A DNA stretch of 64,000 bases from Lachnospira multipara ATCC 19207 (GTDB taxonomy: Bacteria; Bacillota; Clostridia; Lachnospirales; Lachnospiraceae): NCBI RefSeq assembly GCF_000424105.1, contig NZ_AUJG01000008.1:39091-103090 (forward strand). Reading direction: 5' to 3'. Shown here in pieces: positions 9,143 through 18,712 of the stretch; positions within the stretch are counted from its first letter, which is position 1, and each line of letters begins with the position of its first letter. The translations under genes and the position numbers were made by a program. Below the pieces are notes generated by a model that ran no database searches, was not told the DNA's origin, and worked only from the letters and a program-made list of their open reading frames with translations.

Positions 9143-9310
9143 TTGACCTTGACACTATGTCAGACTTTATAATTAATATACAACTAGTAGGAAATGTATG
9201 TGTAGCAAGTACATTTTCTATTCATCTTAGATTACCCGCATTCTCTAAGGTGGTTTTAAAGAGCATTAGCTCTTTAAAATAGTTGTAACATATTCTAACA
9301 GGGGTGTTAG
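9143..9310 (+). promoter_or_regulatory. Upstream region of the pectin esterase: possible promoter and structured leader
   Basis: TTGACC (9143) or TTGACA (9149) and TATAAT (9168-9173) form an imperfectly spaced promoter candidate (19 or 13 bp). Downstream are a hairpin with TACATTTTC in one arm (about 9188-9220), a perfect 11-bp hairpin (9254-9264 with 9269-9279) and a 6-bp hairpin (9295-9300 with 9305-9310). None has a U-tract, so these are leader structures rather than terminators. No known riboswitch class was recognised. Confidence 0.45.
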
Positions 9311-9336
9311 GGTTTAATTGTTTTGGGGAGGATTAT

Positions 9337-9429
9337 ATGTCTAATAGGCATAGGAATCTATTATGGATGCTATATATCCATGATAGATTTTTTTGCACTA
9401 ATCTTAATATTTTCCTCTTACATTTTTAA
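9337..9429 (+). CDS. Putative 30-residue leader peptide
   Basis: An ATG at 9337 follows GGGGAGG (9325-9331) by five bases and opens a 30-codon frame ending at TAA 9427-9429, 16 bases before the esterase start. It reads MSNRHRNLLWMLYIHDRF, then CTNLNIFLLHF. The strong ribosome binding site, the short length and the position over a terminator hairpin suggest a regulatory leader rather than a functional protein. The frame differs from that of the esterase. There is no evidence that it is translated beyond the signals seen. Confidence 0.5.
   Translation: MSNRHRNLLWMLYIHDRFFCTNLNIFLLHF
9355..9394 (+). terminator. Intrinsic terminator inside the esterase leader, candidate attenuator
   Basis: Fourteen consecutive pairs, one of them G-U (9355-9368 with 9376-9389), a 7-nt loop and seven T residues (9388-9394). 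It lies upstream of the esterase start codon and within the leader ORF, so it should stop esterase transcription unless relieved. Confidence 0.75.
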
Positions 9430-9445
9430 GGGAGGACAACTAAAT

Positions 9446-12400
9446 ATGAAACACAGAACTAGAAGTCTTTTTAGACGAATTAGTAGTAGTGTCTGTGCCG
9501 CAGTTTTGACAGCTACTACAATTTTTAGTGGTGTTACATTTGCTAGTGCAGCTTCAAATCCAACTAGAAAAATCGATGTTTGGGATTTTGGTGGTGTACA
9601 AGAAACAGATACAAGCAAATATGACAACCATATTAGTGCAACATTCTGGGATGACTATGATAAGTTGGGTGATAATGGTAGATTTGTTCAAAATAAGAAC
9701 GAAGTTGCAACAATCACTTGGGATGATTTAAAGCTTACTTATATTGGACAAGATAGAGTTTATCGTAAAGCTGAAACTAAGACAGCTGGTCTAAACAATA
9801 TTGCACAGACAAAGTATGATGATGGATACAATGCTATGGGTATGTATTATTGTAACGGTACAGGCTCTGATCAAAATAGATGTATGGATATTGCCAATGT
9901 AAAGGCAGGAGATAAAATTGTTGTATATATGGGCACAAGTAATGCTGCTGAATCAACAATTTACTTTAGATACGAAGATGGTGATGAGACTAAATCACAG
10001 CTAGAAGGTCAGCCTATTACTAACGTTGGAGTAAAGCATGAATTTATTGCTCAGTACGATGGTAATTATAAAATATACCCAGATAAGGCAGCAGGTAAGC
10101 CAGTGTATAACAGAATAGTAAGAATTCCAGGTGTTGCGGTATCTGGAAAAATTGATACACAGGGTATTTCATTAACTGATTACACATTAAGATTTACATG
10201 TGATAGCACAGGTGCTACAACTGATGCTAATGTAGATGCTAATGGAAATTTCACAGTTGTACTTGCAGCTGATGAAGAATATACAGCTAATGTTATTGGT
10301 GTTAAGGGTTACGGTACAACTAAAGAGACAAAGACAATTACAACAAGTCTTAATGATGCCCTTACAGGAATTTCTAATAAAACAATTAAGATCGAAGAAA
10401 AGAAACTTTGTGATTACACAGGTAAAGTTACAGGATTTGCCAGCGATTATGATATTTCAAAGCTTGCTGTAATTATGCATCCAGAAGATGAAATGGCAGA
10501 AGACGTAACACTTAATATAGCAACAGATGGAAGCTTTAACGCTAGTTTAGAAGCTGAAGAAACTTATACAGCAGAGTTAAAGGGCGTTAATGATTATGAA
10601 ATCATTAATGGAGCTAGTGTAAATTGTAAGGATAACACACAACAGGATATTGAGGTTGCGCTTAAGCCAATGTATTCAGTAAATGGTGAATTTACAGGAA
10701 ATAACGGTGTTAAGCCAAGTTCACTTAAGTTTGTAAACTTAGATGATTCTTACGAATACACAGCAACAGTTACAGATAATGGATATAAGATTTCACTTCG
10801 TGATGGTTCTTATAAAGCAGTAGTAGATATTGATGGATACAGAACAACAACTCATGTAGTTGTAAATGGTGCAGATGTTACTAAGGCACTTATGTTTGTA
10901 TCAACAACAGCTAAGGATGCATTAACTAGAGTTCCTGATCTTTATGTAGGTTATGAAGATAAGGGAAGCTTAAACTACAACACAGTTAGTGAAGCAGTAG
11001 AAGCAGCTTCTTTAATGAACCCAAGTTCAGAAACTGAAAGAATTACAATTCATATTGCTCCTGGAACATACAGAGAGCAGATTAGAGTTAATACTCCTTT
11101 TATTTCTTTTGTAAATGATACTAATGAAGAAGTTAAGTTAACATGGTATTACGGTATTGGTTATAAGTATTATAGTATTGATGATTCAGGATTTTATAAT
11201 GCTGAAAACGAATATGATAAATTTGATAAAAATGGCCCTGCTAAGTGGGGTGCATCAGTTTATGTAACAGGTAATGCTGATTCATTTAGAGCTGATGGAA
11301 TTACATTTGAAGCATCATTTAACAGATACTTAACAGATGAAGAATTAGAAGATGGTGTAGTATCAGATGGTTCTATCGCATTTGTTAGAAGATATGGTGC
11401 AGATGTAACTTCTAAGGCAGCAACAGAAAGAGCAACAGCATTTGCTGTAGAAGCTACAGATGTTGAAATGACAAATTGTAAGTTCCTTGGTAGCCAGGAT
11501 ACACTCTACACAGGAAATACAGATGCTAGACTTTATTTCTTACATTGCCAGATTGAAGGTAACACAGATTATATCTTTGGTGATGGTAATTGTGTATTTG
11601 ATGCATGTGAATTAAAGTTTTATGGATATAGCACAGGTTCAGTAGGTGGTTATATTACAGCTATGAAGCCAAGTGCTAATGCAGGTTATTTATTTAGAAA
11701 TTGTACAATTTCAGCTAATGATGATTTAACAGTAACTAAGGGATACCTTGGTAGACCTTGGGGAGATAAGGCTAATGTAACATATCTTAATACTAAGATA
11801 TGTAGCGACTTAATCTTAGATGAAGGTTGGACAACAATGAGTTCTAACAAGCCAGAAAATGCTAGATATAGAGAATTTAATTCAACATATACTGATGGCA
11901 GCGTGGTTGACTTATCTAAGAGAGTTACAGGCGTAATTGATGAAAATGAAGCAAACAGTGTTAGCTTATCTGAATACTTTGGCGATTGGACACCAGTTAG
12001 TCTTGTAACAGAAACAGAAGGCGTTAAATTTGAAAAGGATCCATACATGATTGATAACGGAGATATTAATGCTCCTTATCCAGGACATGTATTAACAGCA
12101 TGCTATGACCTTGGTGATAACATGAAGGCAGATGCATCAGTACTTAGATGGTATATTGTATCAGATGATGGATCTAAGGAATTAGTAAAGACATCTACAG
12201 CAAGTGTAGATAGAACATACAAGATTACAGATGCAGCAGTATCAAAGCACATTTGCCTTGAAGTAGAAGCTCAGACAATTTCAGGCCAGAAGGGTGAAAC
12301 TAAGTCAGTAACTACAGATGCATTTGTAAGAGAAGGATACGAAGACCCAACAGGAAAGATTACAGATCCAACAATTGGTGATGGAATTAATATCTATCTT

Positions 12401-15400
12401 GCTGGTGATTCAACAGTAAAGGATTACTCTACTAAGGGTATGTATAATGGCGGAAAGTCACAGTCAGAAGGTTCTTGGGGCGAATATCTACAGGATTATT
12501 TTGATAGTGATGTGGTAAATGTTGTTAACTACGCTAATGGTGGTAGAAGTTCTAGAAACTTCATTAATGAAGGCAGCCTAGATAAGATTGCAGCTAATAT
12601 TAAGAAGGGCGATTACTTATTCATTCAGTTTGGTCATAATGACTGTGCTAATGAAATAGGTTATAGAGAAGATAGATATGTTCCACTAGGACAGCCTGAT
12701 GCTAACGGAATCTTCCCTGTAACAGCAGGAACTAAGGTAGCAACACCAACATCACTTCAGGATAGATATGGTGATACATTCTATTCATATGATTGTGGTG
12801 GAACATATAAATGGTATTTATTACAGTATATTAACGTTGCAAGAGAAGCAGGTGCAACACCTGTACTTGTAACACCAGTGGCAAGACTTTACTTCACAGC
12901 AGAAGGAAAGATTAGACCACATCACGATGCAACTGATAAGACAGACACATATGCAGGTTCATATGTACCAGAAAATTCATATAACTCATATGTTGAAGCA
13001 GTTAAGCAGTTAGCAAGTGAAGAAGATGTAATGTTAATTGATGAATTCCAGCTAACTAAGGATTTATATGAAGAAACATATGCTAATGATCCTAATGCAG
13101 CTAATGGAGTTTCAAAAACAGCATCAAAGCTTTTATGCAGCGGTGATAGCACACATTCAAGTAAGTTAGGCGGATTAGTATCAGCAGGACTTATGGCTGA
13201 AGAAATTCAGAATCGTAACTTAAATATCTCTAAGTATGTTAAGGCACCTACTAAGACAAGTGGTGTTAAGGCTAACGGAGATGTTGAATTTACAGTAAAT
13301 AAAGATGGTGTAATTGATACAGAAGACGTATTACTTAAGACTTATACACAGGATATGTTTACTACAATTACAACTAAGGCAGAAGAACTTAAGAACAATA
13401 CAGAGACTCCAGAAACTCCAACAGAGCCAGAGACTCCAGCAGAGCCTGAAACACCTGCTGAAGAAGCTGATACAACACCACATACTTTATGGGTAGTTGG
13501 TGACTCAACAGTATCTTCATTTAATGATGCATATTACTATCCAAGATATGGCTATGGAACACAGTTATATAAGTACTTAACTTCTAATATAACAGTTCAG
13601 AACTTAGCTCTATCAGGTAGATCTTCAAAGAGTTATGTAAATGATAAGGAATACACTACATTAATAAATGGTATGCAGGAAGGCGATTACCTTGTAATTG
13701 GCTTTGGTCATAACGACGAGAAGGCAGAAGCAGATAGATATACAAATCCAAACGGAAATTATACAACAGAGGGTAGTTTCGCAAATTCACTTTACGAAAA
13801 CTACATTAAGATTGCACAGGAAAAGGGCGTAACTGTAATTCTTTGTACACCAGTAGTAAGAAGAACAGCTACAGGAGAATGGTCAAATTCAAATCTTCAT
13901 ATTACATCTAAATCAGGTGAGTATGAGGGTGGCGATTACGCACAGGCAATTAGAGATTTAGGTAAGGATTTAGGAATTACTGTTGTTGATATGACAACAC
14001 TTACTAAGAACTTATATGACGAACTTGGTGCTAGTGAAACACTTTACTTACATGCTTGGAATTCATCAAGTGAGTCATCAGTAGATAATACACATGCTAA
14101 TATCTACGGTGCAACATATTGGGCTTACCTTTTAACACAGGCTGTTAAGGAAACAGATAATAGCTTAGCTAAGTATATTGTTTCTGCACAGGCTCCAACT
14201 AAGGCAGATACTTTAGTAGTAAACCCAGAATACACAGAAGCTGACTACACACCAATTGCTGAAGGAACAAGCTCAAGCATTTGGAAAAATGTAGGCATTT
14301 GGAGTGGTTCAGTATTTGGTAATGTAGGTGGTACAGATAAGATTTCAACAGATAACTTCGCATTAGAGGAAGTTAACGGTGGAGTAAGAATTGCAGCATT
14401 AAAGGGCAATGGTAAGATTGCTTCAACAGTTGATGGACTTGCAATGTATTATTATAAGATTCCAGTAGGATCTACATTTACTTTAACAGCAACTGCAACA
14501 GTTAATAGTATTACACAAAATGATCAGGTATCCTTTGGTTTAATGGCAAGAGATGACATGTATCTTGATACATCACTTTCTGATGCATTAGGTGATTATG
14601 TTGCAGCTGGTCCTTTAAAGATTACAAAGGGTTCTAGCATGTGGAATTGCTTTGCTAGAAAGTCAGGCGTACTTACAAGCGGTGGTGCTTGTGAAAACTA
14701 CACAGCTATTAACGCTGGAGATAGCTTTGATCTTAAGATTCAGAGCAACTCAGATGGATATGCTTGTACATTCGGTAATGAAACAGCAGTTACAGGCGGA
14801 TTTGATTTCGCTTTAACTAAGGTAGATTCAGATTACGTATATGTTGGTATGTTTGTTGCAAGACAGGCAGACGTAACATTTACAAATATTAAGTTAGTAG
14901 TTGATGGAGTAGAAGTTTACCCAGCTAATGCTTCAGAAGAGCCAACAGAACCATCTACAGAAGAGCCTTCAACAGAAGAACCAACAGAACCTTCAACAGA
15001 ACCTTCAACAGAAACTCCTTCAGAAGATCCTTCAGAAGAAGTGGCAGCAGACGAAGATACAATCTTTGAAATGCTTGAAGGTGCTAACCAGACAGTAAAT
15101 GTTGGTGATAAGGTAGATGTAGTACTTAGATCAGAAGCTGACTTCTCACTCTTTAAGGGTGTATCAGTAGATGGTGTAGTAATTGATCCTTCAAACTACA
15201 CAGCTAAGGCTGGTTCAACAATTATTACATTAAATGCTGATTATGTAGCATCATTATCATCAGGTAATCATGAAGTGAGAATCCTTTCAGAAGGTGGTTA
15301 CGCTAGTGCAACATTAGTTGTTAGTGGCGAAATTGCTACTGAAGAAATTAATAAAGAGACAACAGAAGTTGCAGCTGACACAGCTGTAGTTACTGGAGAA

Positions 15401-15556
15401 ATCGCAGCAGATACAGATGTAGTTGCAGCAGATTCTTCAGAGGTTGCAACAACAGATAAGAATACTGCAGATGCTAACAGCTTAGCTGTATTTATCATCA
15501 TTGCAATGTTATCAGCTATGACACTTGCAGTTGTTTCAAAGAAGAGAGAGTTCTAA
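9446..15556 (+). CDS. Giant secreted pectin esterase: CE8 pectin methylesterase plus two CE12-like acetylesterase domains (2036 aa)
   Basis: The start is ATG 9446, after GGGAGG and before a clear signal peptide (1-36, cleavage near ASA-A). In order: an N-terminal beta domain with WDFGG (37-228); three carboxypeptidase-regulatory-like repeats (230-318, 322-405, 408-487); a CE8 pectin methylesterase (497-830) with GSQDTLY (Asp685), GNTDYIFG (Asp708) and LGRPW (Arg770); an Ig-like module (847-967); an SGNH/CE12-type domain (982-1260) with GDST (Ser989), FGHND and DSTH (Asp1234, His1237); a Thr/Glu/Pro linker (1319-1342); a second CE12-like domain (1345-1585) with Ser1354, Asp1547 and His1550; a carbohydrate-binding-like domain (1602-1830); a repetitive Glu/Pro/Thr spacer (1831-1869); an Ig/X2-like module; and a C-terminal membrane anchor (2010-2031). 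It probably removes methyl and acetyl groups from pectin and rhamnogalacturonan at the cell surface. Confidence 0.93.
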   Translation: MKHRTRSLFRRISSSVCAAVLTATTIFSGVTFASAASNPTRKIDVWDFGGVQETDTSKYDNHISATFWDDYDKLGDNGRFVQNKNEVATITWDDLKLTYIGQDRVYRKAETKTAGLNNIAQTKYDDGYNAMGMYYCNGTGSDQNRCMDIANVKAGDKIVVYMGTSNAAESTIYFRYEDGDETKSQLEGQPITNVGVKHEFIAQYDGNYKIYPDKAAGKPVYNRIVRIPGVAVSGKIDTQGISLTDYTLRFTCDSTGATTDANVDANGNFTVVLAADEEYTANVIGVKGYGTTKETKTITTSLNDALTGISNKTIKIEEKKLCDYTGKVTGFASDYDISKLAVIMHPEDEMAEDVTLNIATDGSFNASLEAEETYTAELKGVNDYEIINGASVNCKDNTQQDIEVALKPMYSVNGEFTGNNGVKPSSLKFVNLDDSYEYTATVTDNGYKISLRDGSYKAVVDIDGYRTTTHVVVNGADVTKALMFVSTTAKDALTRVPDLYVGYEDKGSLNYNTVSEAVEAASLMNPSSETERITIHIAPGTYREQIRVNTPFISFVNDTNEEVKLTWYYGIGYKYYSIDDSGFYNAENEYDKFDKNGPAKWGASVYVTGNADSFRADGITFEASFNRYLTDEELEDGVVSDGSIAFVRRYGADVTSKAATERATAFAVEATDVEMTNCKFLGSQDTLYTGNTDARLYFLHCQIEGNTDYIFGDGNCVFDACELKFYGYSTGSVGGYITAMKPSANAGYLFRNCTISANDDLTVTKGYLGRPWGDKANVTYLNTKICSDLILDEGWTTMSSNKPENARYREFNSTYTDGSVVDLSKRVTGVIDENEANSVSLSEYFGDWTPVSLVTETEGVKFEKDPYMIDNGDINAPYPGHVLTACYDLGDNMKADASVLRWYIVSDDGSKELVKTSTASVDRTYKITDAAVSKHICLEVEAQTISGQKGETKSVTTDAFVREGYEDPTGKITDPTIGDGINIYLAGDSTVKDYSTKGMYNGGKSQSEGSWGEYLQDYFDSDVVNVVNYANGGRSSRNFINEGSLDKIAANIKKGDYLFIQFGHNDCANEIGYREDRYVPLGQPDANGIFPVTAGTKVATPTSLQDRYGDTFYSYDCGGTYKWYLLQYINVAREAGATPVLVTPVARLYFTAEGKIRPHHDATDKTDTYAGSYVPENSYNSYVEAVKQLASEEDVMLIDEFQLTKDLYEETYANDPNAANGVSKTASKLLCSGDSTHSSKLGGLVSAGLMAEEIQNRNLNISKYVKAPTKTSGVKANGDVEFTVNKDGVIDTEDVLLKTYTQDMFTTITTKAEELKNNTETPETPTEPETPAEPETPAEEADTTPHTLWVVGDSTVSSFNDAYYYPRYGYGTQLYKYLTSNITVQNLALSGRSSKSYVNDKEYTTLINGMQEGDYLVIGFGHNDEKAEADRYTNPNGNYTTEGSFANSLYENYIKIAQEKGVTVILCTPVVRRTATGEWSNSNLHITSKSGEYEGGDYAQAIRDLGKDLGITVVDMTTLTKNLYDELGASETLYLHAWNSSSESSVDNTHANIYGATYWAYLLTQAVKETDNSLAKYIVSAQAPTKADTLVVNPEYTEADYTPIAEGTSSSIWKNVGIWSGSVFGNVGGTDKISTDNFALEEVNGGVRIAALKGNGKIASTVDGLAMYYYKIPVGSTFTLTATATVNSITQNDQVSFGLMARDDMYLDTSLSDALGDYVAAGPLKITKGSSMWNCFARKSGVLTSGGACENYTAINAGDSFDLKIQSNSDGYACTFGNETAVTGGFDFALTKVDSDYVYVGMFVARQADVTFTNIKLVVDGVEVYPANASEEPTEPSTEEPSTEEPTEPSTEPSTETPSEDPSEEVAADEDTIFEMLEGANQTVNVGDKVDVVLRSEADFSLFKGVSVDGVVIDPSNYTAKAGSTIITLNADYVASLSSGNHEVRILSEGGYASATLVVSGEIATEEINKETTEVAADTAVVTGEIAADTDVVAADSSEVATTDKNTADANSLAVFIIIAMLSAMTLAVVSKKREF

Positions 15557-15663
15557 GATAACTTAGAACAGGGTTCTTAATTAGATTAGGACCAATTATG
15601 ATGGAGACAAAGTAATAATCTTTATTGCTATATCTCATATAAAACTATAGACAACAACGGGAG

Positions 15664-15694
15664 TAGTCGCTTGCTTTATGCAGGCGGCTATTTT
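15664..15694 (+). terminator. Terminator after the pectin esterase
   Basis: An 11-bp stem with two G-U pairs (15664-15674 with 15680-15690), a 5-nt loop and four T residues. Confidence 0.7.
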
Positions 15695-15784
15695 CGTTAA
15701 TCAACCTTTTGTTGGTTTAATTTCAAAATCAAGTATGCTATACTTAGTGAGATTGTGTATTTATGCAAGAAAGAAGGATTTAGT

Positions 15785-16030
15785 ATGGTATATAGGACTA
15801 AAGGAGTCTGTTCTAGACAGATACATTTTGAAGTGAAAAATGGAAAAGTATGTGATGTGGAATTCCTAGGCGGTTGTGATGGTAACACACAGGGTGTTTC
15901 ACGATTAGTCGAAGGAATGGATATAGACGAAGCAATCAAGAGATTAAAAGGTATCGATTGCGGTGGAAAAGGAACATCTTGCCCTGATCAGTTGGCAACT
16001 GCTCTTATACAGTATAAGGAGGAAGTTTAA
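15785..16030 (+). CDS. TSCPD-domain protein (TIGR03905-like, 81 aa)
   Basis: This small protein ends with the signature GTSCPDQLA, and has paired cysteines in GVCSR, GKVCDVEFLGGCDGN and GIDCGGKGTSCPD. The TSCPD domain also occurs at the C-terminus of some ribonucleotide reductases, and free-standing versions are common in Clostridia; the cysteines suggest metal binding. The function is not established. ATG 15785, preceded by GAAGGA, is preferred over a TTG ten codons upstream. It lies three bases before murG and carries that gene's ribosome binding site in its last codons, so the two form an operon. Confidence 0.85.
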   Translation: MVYRTKGVCSRQIHFEVKNGKVCDVEFLGGCDGNTQGVSRLVEGMDIDEAIKRLKGIDCGGKGTSCPDQLATALIQYKEEV

Positions 16031-16032
16031 AA

Positions 16033-17115
16033 GTGAAGAAGATTGTACTTACAGGCGGCGGAACTGCAGGACACGTTACACCTAATATTGCTTTAATGCC
16101 ATCATTAGTTGAGGCAGGTTATGAGATTGAATACATCGGTTCTTACAATGGAATTGAGAAACAGTTAATTGAAGCGGAAAATGTTAAATATCACGGAATT
16201 TCATCAGGTAAATTAAGAAGATATTTAAGCGCTAAGAATATATCAGATATCTTTAGAGTTCTTAAAGGTATAGTTCAAGCTAATAGACAGTTAAGAAAGA
16301 TTAAGCCGGATGTGGTATTTTCTAAAGGCGGCTTTGTTTCTGTACCAGTTGTGCTTGCAGCAGGACATAGACATATTCCTGTAATTATACACGAATCAGA
16401 CATGACTCCAGGTCTTGCCAATAGAATAGCAATGAAGAAGGCCACAGCCATTTGCTGTAACTTCCCAGAAACAGTTAAGTACCTTCCAGCAGGAAAGGCA
16501 CATTTAACAGGCTCACCAATAAGACAGGAATTACTTAAAGGTAGCAAGGAAGCTGGTCGTAAGCTTTGCGGTTTTAATGAAGAGAAGCCAATCGTTTTGG
16601 TAGTTGGTGGAAGTACAGGTGCTAAGCACGTTAACGAGGCTATTTACGACATTTTACCAGAACTACTTGAGAACTATCAGGTGTGTCATCTATGCGGTAA
16701 GGGTAAGAAAGAAAGCAAGTATGAGACATTACCAGGTTATAGACAGTTTGAATACATTAGCGAGGAGATGAAAGACCTCTTTGCTATGGCAGATATTGTG
16801 GTATCAAGAGCAGGTGCTAATGCTATTTGCGAATTATTAGCCCTTAAGAAGCCTAACCTTTTAATCCCTTTATCAGCTAAGGCAAGTAGAGGTGATCAGA
16901 TTCTTAATGCTAAGTCATTTAAGGAACATGGTTACTCATTAGTATTAGATGAGGACGATTTAATTAAAGATGATAAGATTCAGGGAGCTCTATTACTTGA
17001 ACAGATCAATAAATTATATGAGAATAGAGAAGAATTCATAAAGACAATGGGAGAAAGCAAGCAGGCGGATTCCATTTCAACTATTATTGAATTAATTAAG
17101 AAGTATTCTAAATAA
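16033..17115 (+). CDS. murG: UDP-GlcNAc:lipid I N-acetylglucosaminyltransferase (360 aa)
   Basis: MurG adds GlcNAc to undecaprenyl-PP-MurNAc-pentapeptide on the inner face of the membrane, making lipid II. The N-terminal glycine loop GGGTAGHVTPN, the KGGFVSVPVVLAA segment, HESDMTPGLANR, the second loop GGSTGAKHVN and the UDP-GlcNAc-binding block SRAGANAICELLAL are all present. Length is normal for the family. Translation begins at GTG 16033 with AGGAGG overlapping the previous gene. It is separate from a dcw cell-division cluster, as seen in other Lachnospiraceae, and is paired with the TSCPD gene. Confidence 0.95.
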   Translation: MKKIVLTGGGTAGHVTPNIALMPSLVEAGYEIEYIGSYNGIEKQLIEAENVKYHGISSGKLRRYLSAKNISDIFRVLKGIVQANRQLRKIKPDVVFSKGGFVSVPVVLAAGHRHIPVIIHESDMTPGLANRIAMKKATAICCNFPETVKYLPAGKAHLTGSPIRQELLKGSKEAGRKLCGFNEEKPIVLVVGGSTGAKHVNEAIYDILPELLENYQVCHLCGKGKKESKYETLPGYRQFEYISEEMKDLFAMADIVVSRAGANAICELLALKKPNLLIPLSAKASRGDQILNAKSFKEHGYSLVLDEDDLIKDDKIQGALLLEQINKLYENREEFIKTMGESKQADSISTIIELIKKYSK

Positions 17116-17151
17116 TAGCTTTCGTTAACATTTTTTTGAAAGAGAAAAATG

Positions 17152-17160
17152 TGTTATAAT
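17152..17160 (+). promoter_or_regulatory. Extended -10 promoter of mtnN
   Basis: TGT-TATAAT (17152-17160) is an extended -10 element. The TTGAAA 13 bp upstream is too close to be a canonical -35. Confidence 0.5.
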
Positions 17161-17250
17161 AAATAAAGTCTATTATTAGAATGAAATAAAAACAATCGAT
17201 TATTATTTAAGAGATTAGAAAATTAATAACAAAAGGAGGGATGCTGCCCT

Positions 17251-17943
17251 ATGATAGGAATTATTGGCGCAATGGATGAAGAAGTTGAGCAGATTGTAGC
17301 TGCAATGGACATTACAAAGGAAGAGTCTAAAGCAGGTATGAATTTCAGAGCTGGAACATTAAACGGAAAGGAAGTTTGTGTTGTACGTTCAGGAATTGGT
17401 AAATGTAATGCTGCAGCTTGTACTCAGATTTTAGTAGATGATTTTAAAGCAGACTACGTAATTAATACAGGAATTGCAGGCTCATTAAATGCAAAGATTG
17501 ATATCGCTGATATCGTTATTTCAAGTGATGTACTACATCATGATATGGATGCAACAGGTTTTGGTTATGAACTAGGACAGATTCCAAGAATGGATACACT
17601 TTCTTTTAAGGCAGATGAAAGATTAGTAAAGCTTGCAAGTGAAGCAGTTGCTAAGGTTTTACCTGAAATTAAAGGATATGTTGGTAGAGTAGTATCTGGT
17701 GATCAGTTCGTTTCTGATAGAGAAGTAAAGGAAAGAATTGAATCAACATTCCATGGATACTGTACAGAGATGGAAGGTGCTGCAATAGCACAGGTATCAT
17801 ATATCAATAAGGTTCCATTCCTTATTCTTAGAGCTATTTCAGATAAGGCAGATGATTCAGCAACACTGGATTATCCAACATTTGAAAAGCAAGCAATTGC
17901 TAATTCAGTTAAGTTATTAAAGGAATTAGTAGCTAATATTTAA
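17251..17943 (+). CDS. mtnN: 5'-methylthioadenosine/S-adenosylhomocysteine nucleosidase (230 aa)
   Basis: This enzyme cleaves adenine from MTA and SAH, feeding methionine salvage and the activated-methyl/LuxS cycle. Key motifs are IGAMDEEVEQ at the N-terminus, GIGKCNAA, NTGIAGSL, the substrate-binding CTEMEGAA and the catalytic AISDKAD. The length is standard. The ribosome binding site AAAGGAGGG lies about 11 bases before the ATG. It has its own promoter and is followed by a strong terminator, so it is monocistronic. Confidence 0.96.
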   Translation: MIGIIGAMDEEVEQIVAAMDITKEESKAGMNFRAGTLNGKEVCVVRSGIGKCNAAACTQILVDDFKADYVINTGIAGSLNAKIDIADIVISSDVLHHDMDATGFGYELGQIPRMDTLSFKADERLVKLASEAVAKVLPEIKGYVGRVVSGDQFVSDREVKERIESTFHGYCTEMEGAAIAQVSYINKVPFLILRAISDKADDSATLDYPTFEKQAIANSVKLLKELVANI

Positions 17944-17948
17944 CATTT

Positions 17949-17978
17949 AATCCGTCGCAAACTTGCGGCGGATTTTTT
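17949..17978 (+). terminator. Terminator after mtnN
   Basis: A GC-rich 10-bp stem with one G-U pair (17950-17959 with 17964-17973), a 4-nt loop and a T-run. Confidence 0.88.
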
Positions 17979-18001
17979 AGGAATAAAAAAGAGGAAATGA
18001 A

Positions 18002-18685
18002 ATGAGATCATTAGCAAGTAGACTTACAAAACAAGAACAGATGTCAGAGGCTTTAATTGTGGGGCTTTTTCTAGCGTTTTCAGGGGGCTTTCAAGATGCT
18101 TATACATATATTTTAAGAGGAAATGTATTTGCTAACGCTCAGACAGGAAACATTGTGCTTATGAGTACGCATTTTATGAAAAATGAGTATCTATATGCAC
18201 TTAAGTACCTAGTCCCATTAGTGGCCTTTGCCCTTGGAGTATTTATAGCAGAGCAAATTGGCTTTAAGTTTAAATACTCTAAAAAAGTGCATTGGAGACA
18301 AATTGTACTATTAATAGAAATCATAATACTTTTTGTAGTAGGCTTTATGCCTTTAAAATACAATATTTTAGCTAATTCTTTAGTGTCTCTAGCTTGTGCA
18401 ATGCAGGTTCAAGCGTTTAGAAAAGTAAGTGGTAATGCTTATGCAACAACAATGTGTATAGGAAATTTACGAAGCGGAATGGCGGCATTATCAGCGTTTA
18501 CAAGAACAAGAAAAAGAGAAACTCTAAAAAAGGCAGCATATTATTTTATCGTAATCTTTATTTTTGCAATAGGTGCAGGAATTGGTGGAACATTTTCAAA
18601 AGATATAGGAATTCATGCTATATGGATAAGCTGTGCTTTCTTGATTGTAGCTATAGGACTTATGGCCATGGAGATTAGGAAATAA
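18002..18685 (+). CDS. YoaK/DUF1275-family membrane protein (227 aa)
   Basis: Six hydrophobic segments and the family landmarks GGFQDAYTYIL, NAQTGNIVLMS and AYATTMCIGNLRSGM (the TGN...TGNLR-like pairs) place it in DUF1275, a widespread inner-membrane family of unknown function. The ATG at 18002 follows GAGG. It lies directly after the mtnN terminator, with no promoter that I can define in the 23-bp gap, so low-level read-through or a promoter inside the terminator region is likely. No neighbour clarifies its role. Confidence 0.85.
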   Translation: MRSLASRLTKQEQMSEALIVGLFLAFSGGFQDAYTYILRGNVFANAQTGNIVLMSTHFMKNEYLYALKYLVPLVAFALGVFIAEQIGFKFKYSKKVHWRQIVLLIEIIILFVVGFMPLKYNILANSLVSLACAMQVQAFRKVSGNAYATTMCIGNLRSGMAALSAFTRTRKRETLKKAAYYFIVIFIFAIGAGIGGTFSKDIGIHAIWISCAFLIVAIGLMAMEIRK

Positions 18686-18712
18686 GGGCAAATTGACATG
18701 TATATCAAAAAG

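Noticed and set aside
9121..9165. Mobile relation between the sequence after the PHP gene (AAAAATCCCTCCAAA...TGACC...ATGTCA) and the terminator at 49845-49900
   Set aside because: The likeness is suggestive, but the 9.1-kb copy has lost one arm of the stem. Two partial matches are too few to claim a repeat family.
9323..9445. Upstream TTG-started extension of the pectin esterase by 41 residues
   Set aside because: It would place a hydrophobic leader before a textbook signal peptide. ATG 9446 has its own GGGAGG, and the extension is explained by the leader ORF and terminator region in another frame.
17116..17250. SAM or other riboswitch before mtnN
   Set aside because: The gap is only 135 bp, AT-rich, with an extended -10 promoter and no conserved aptamer core visible.
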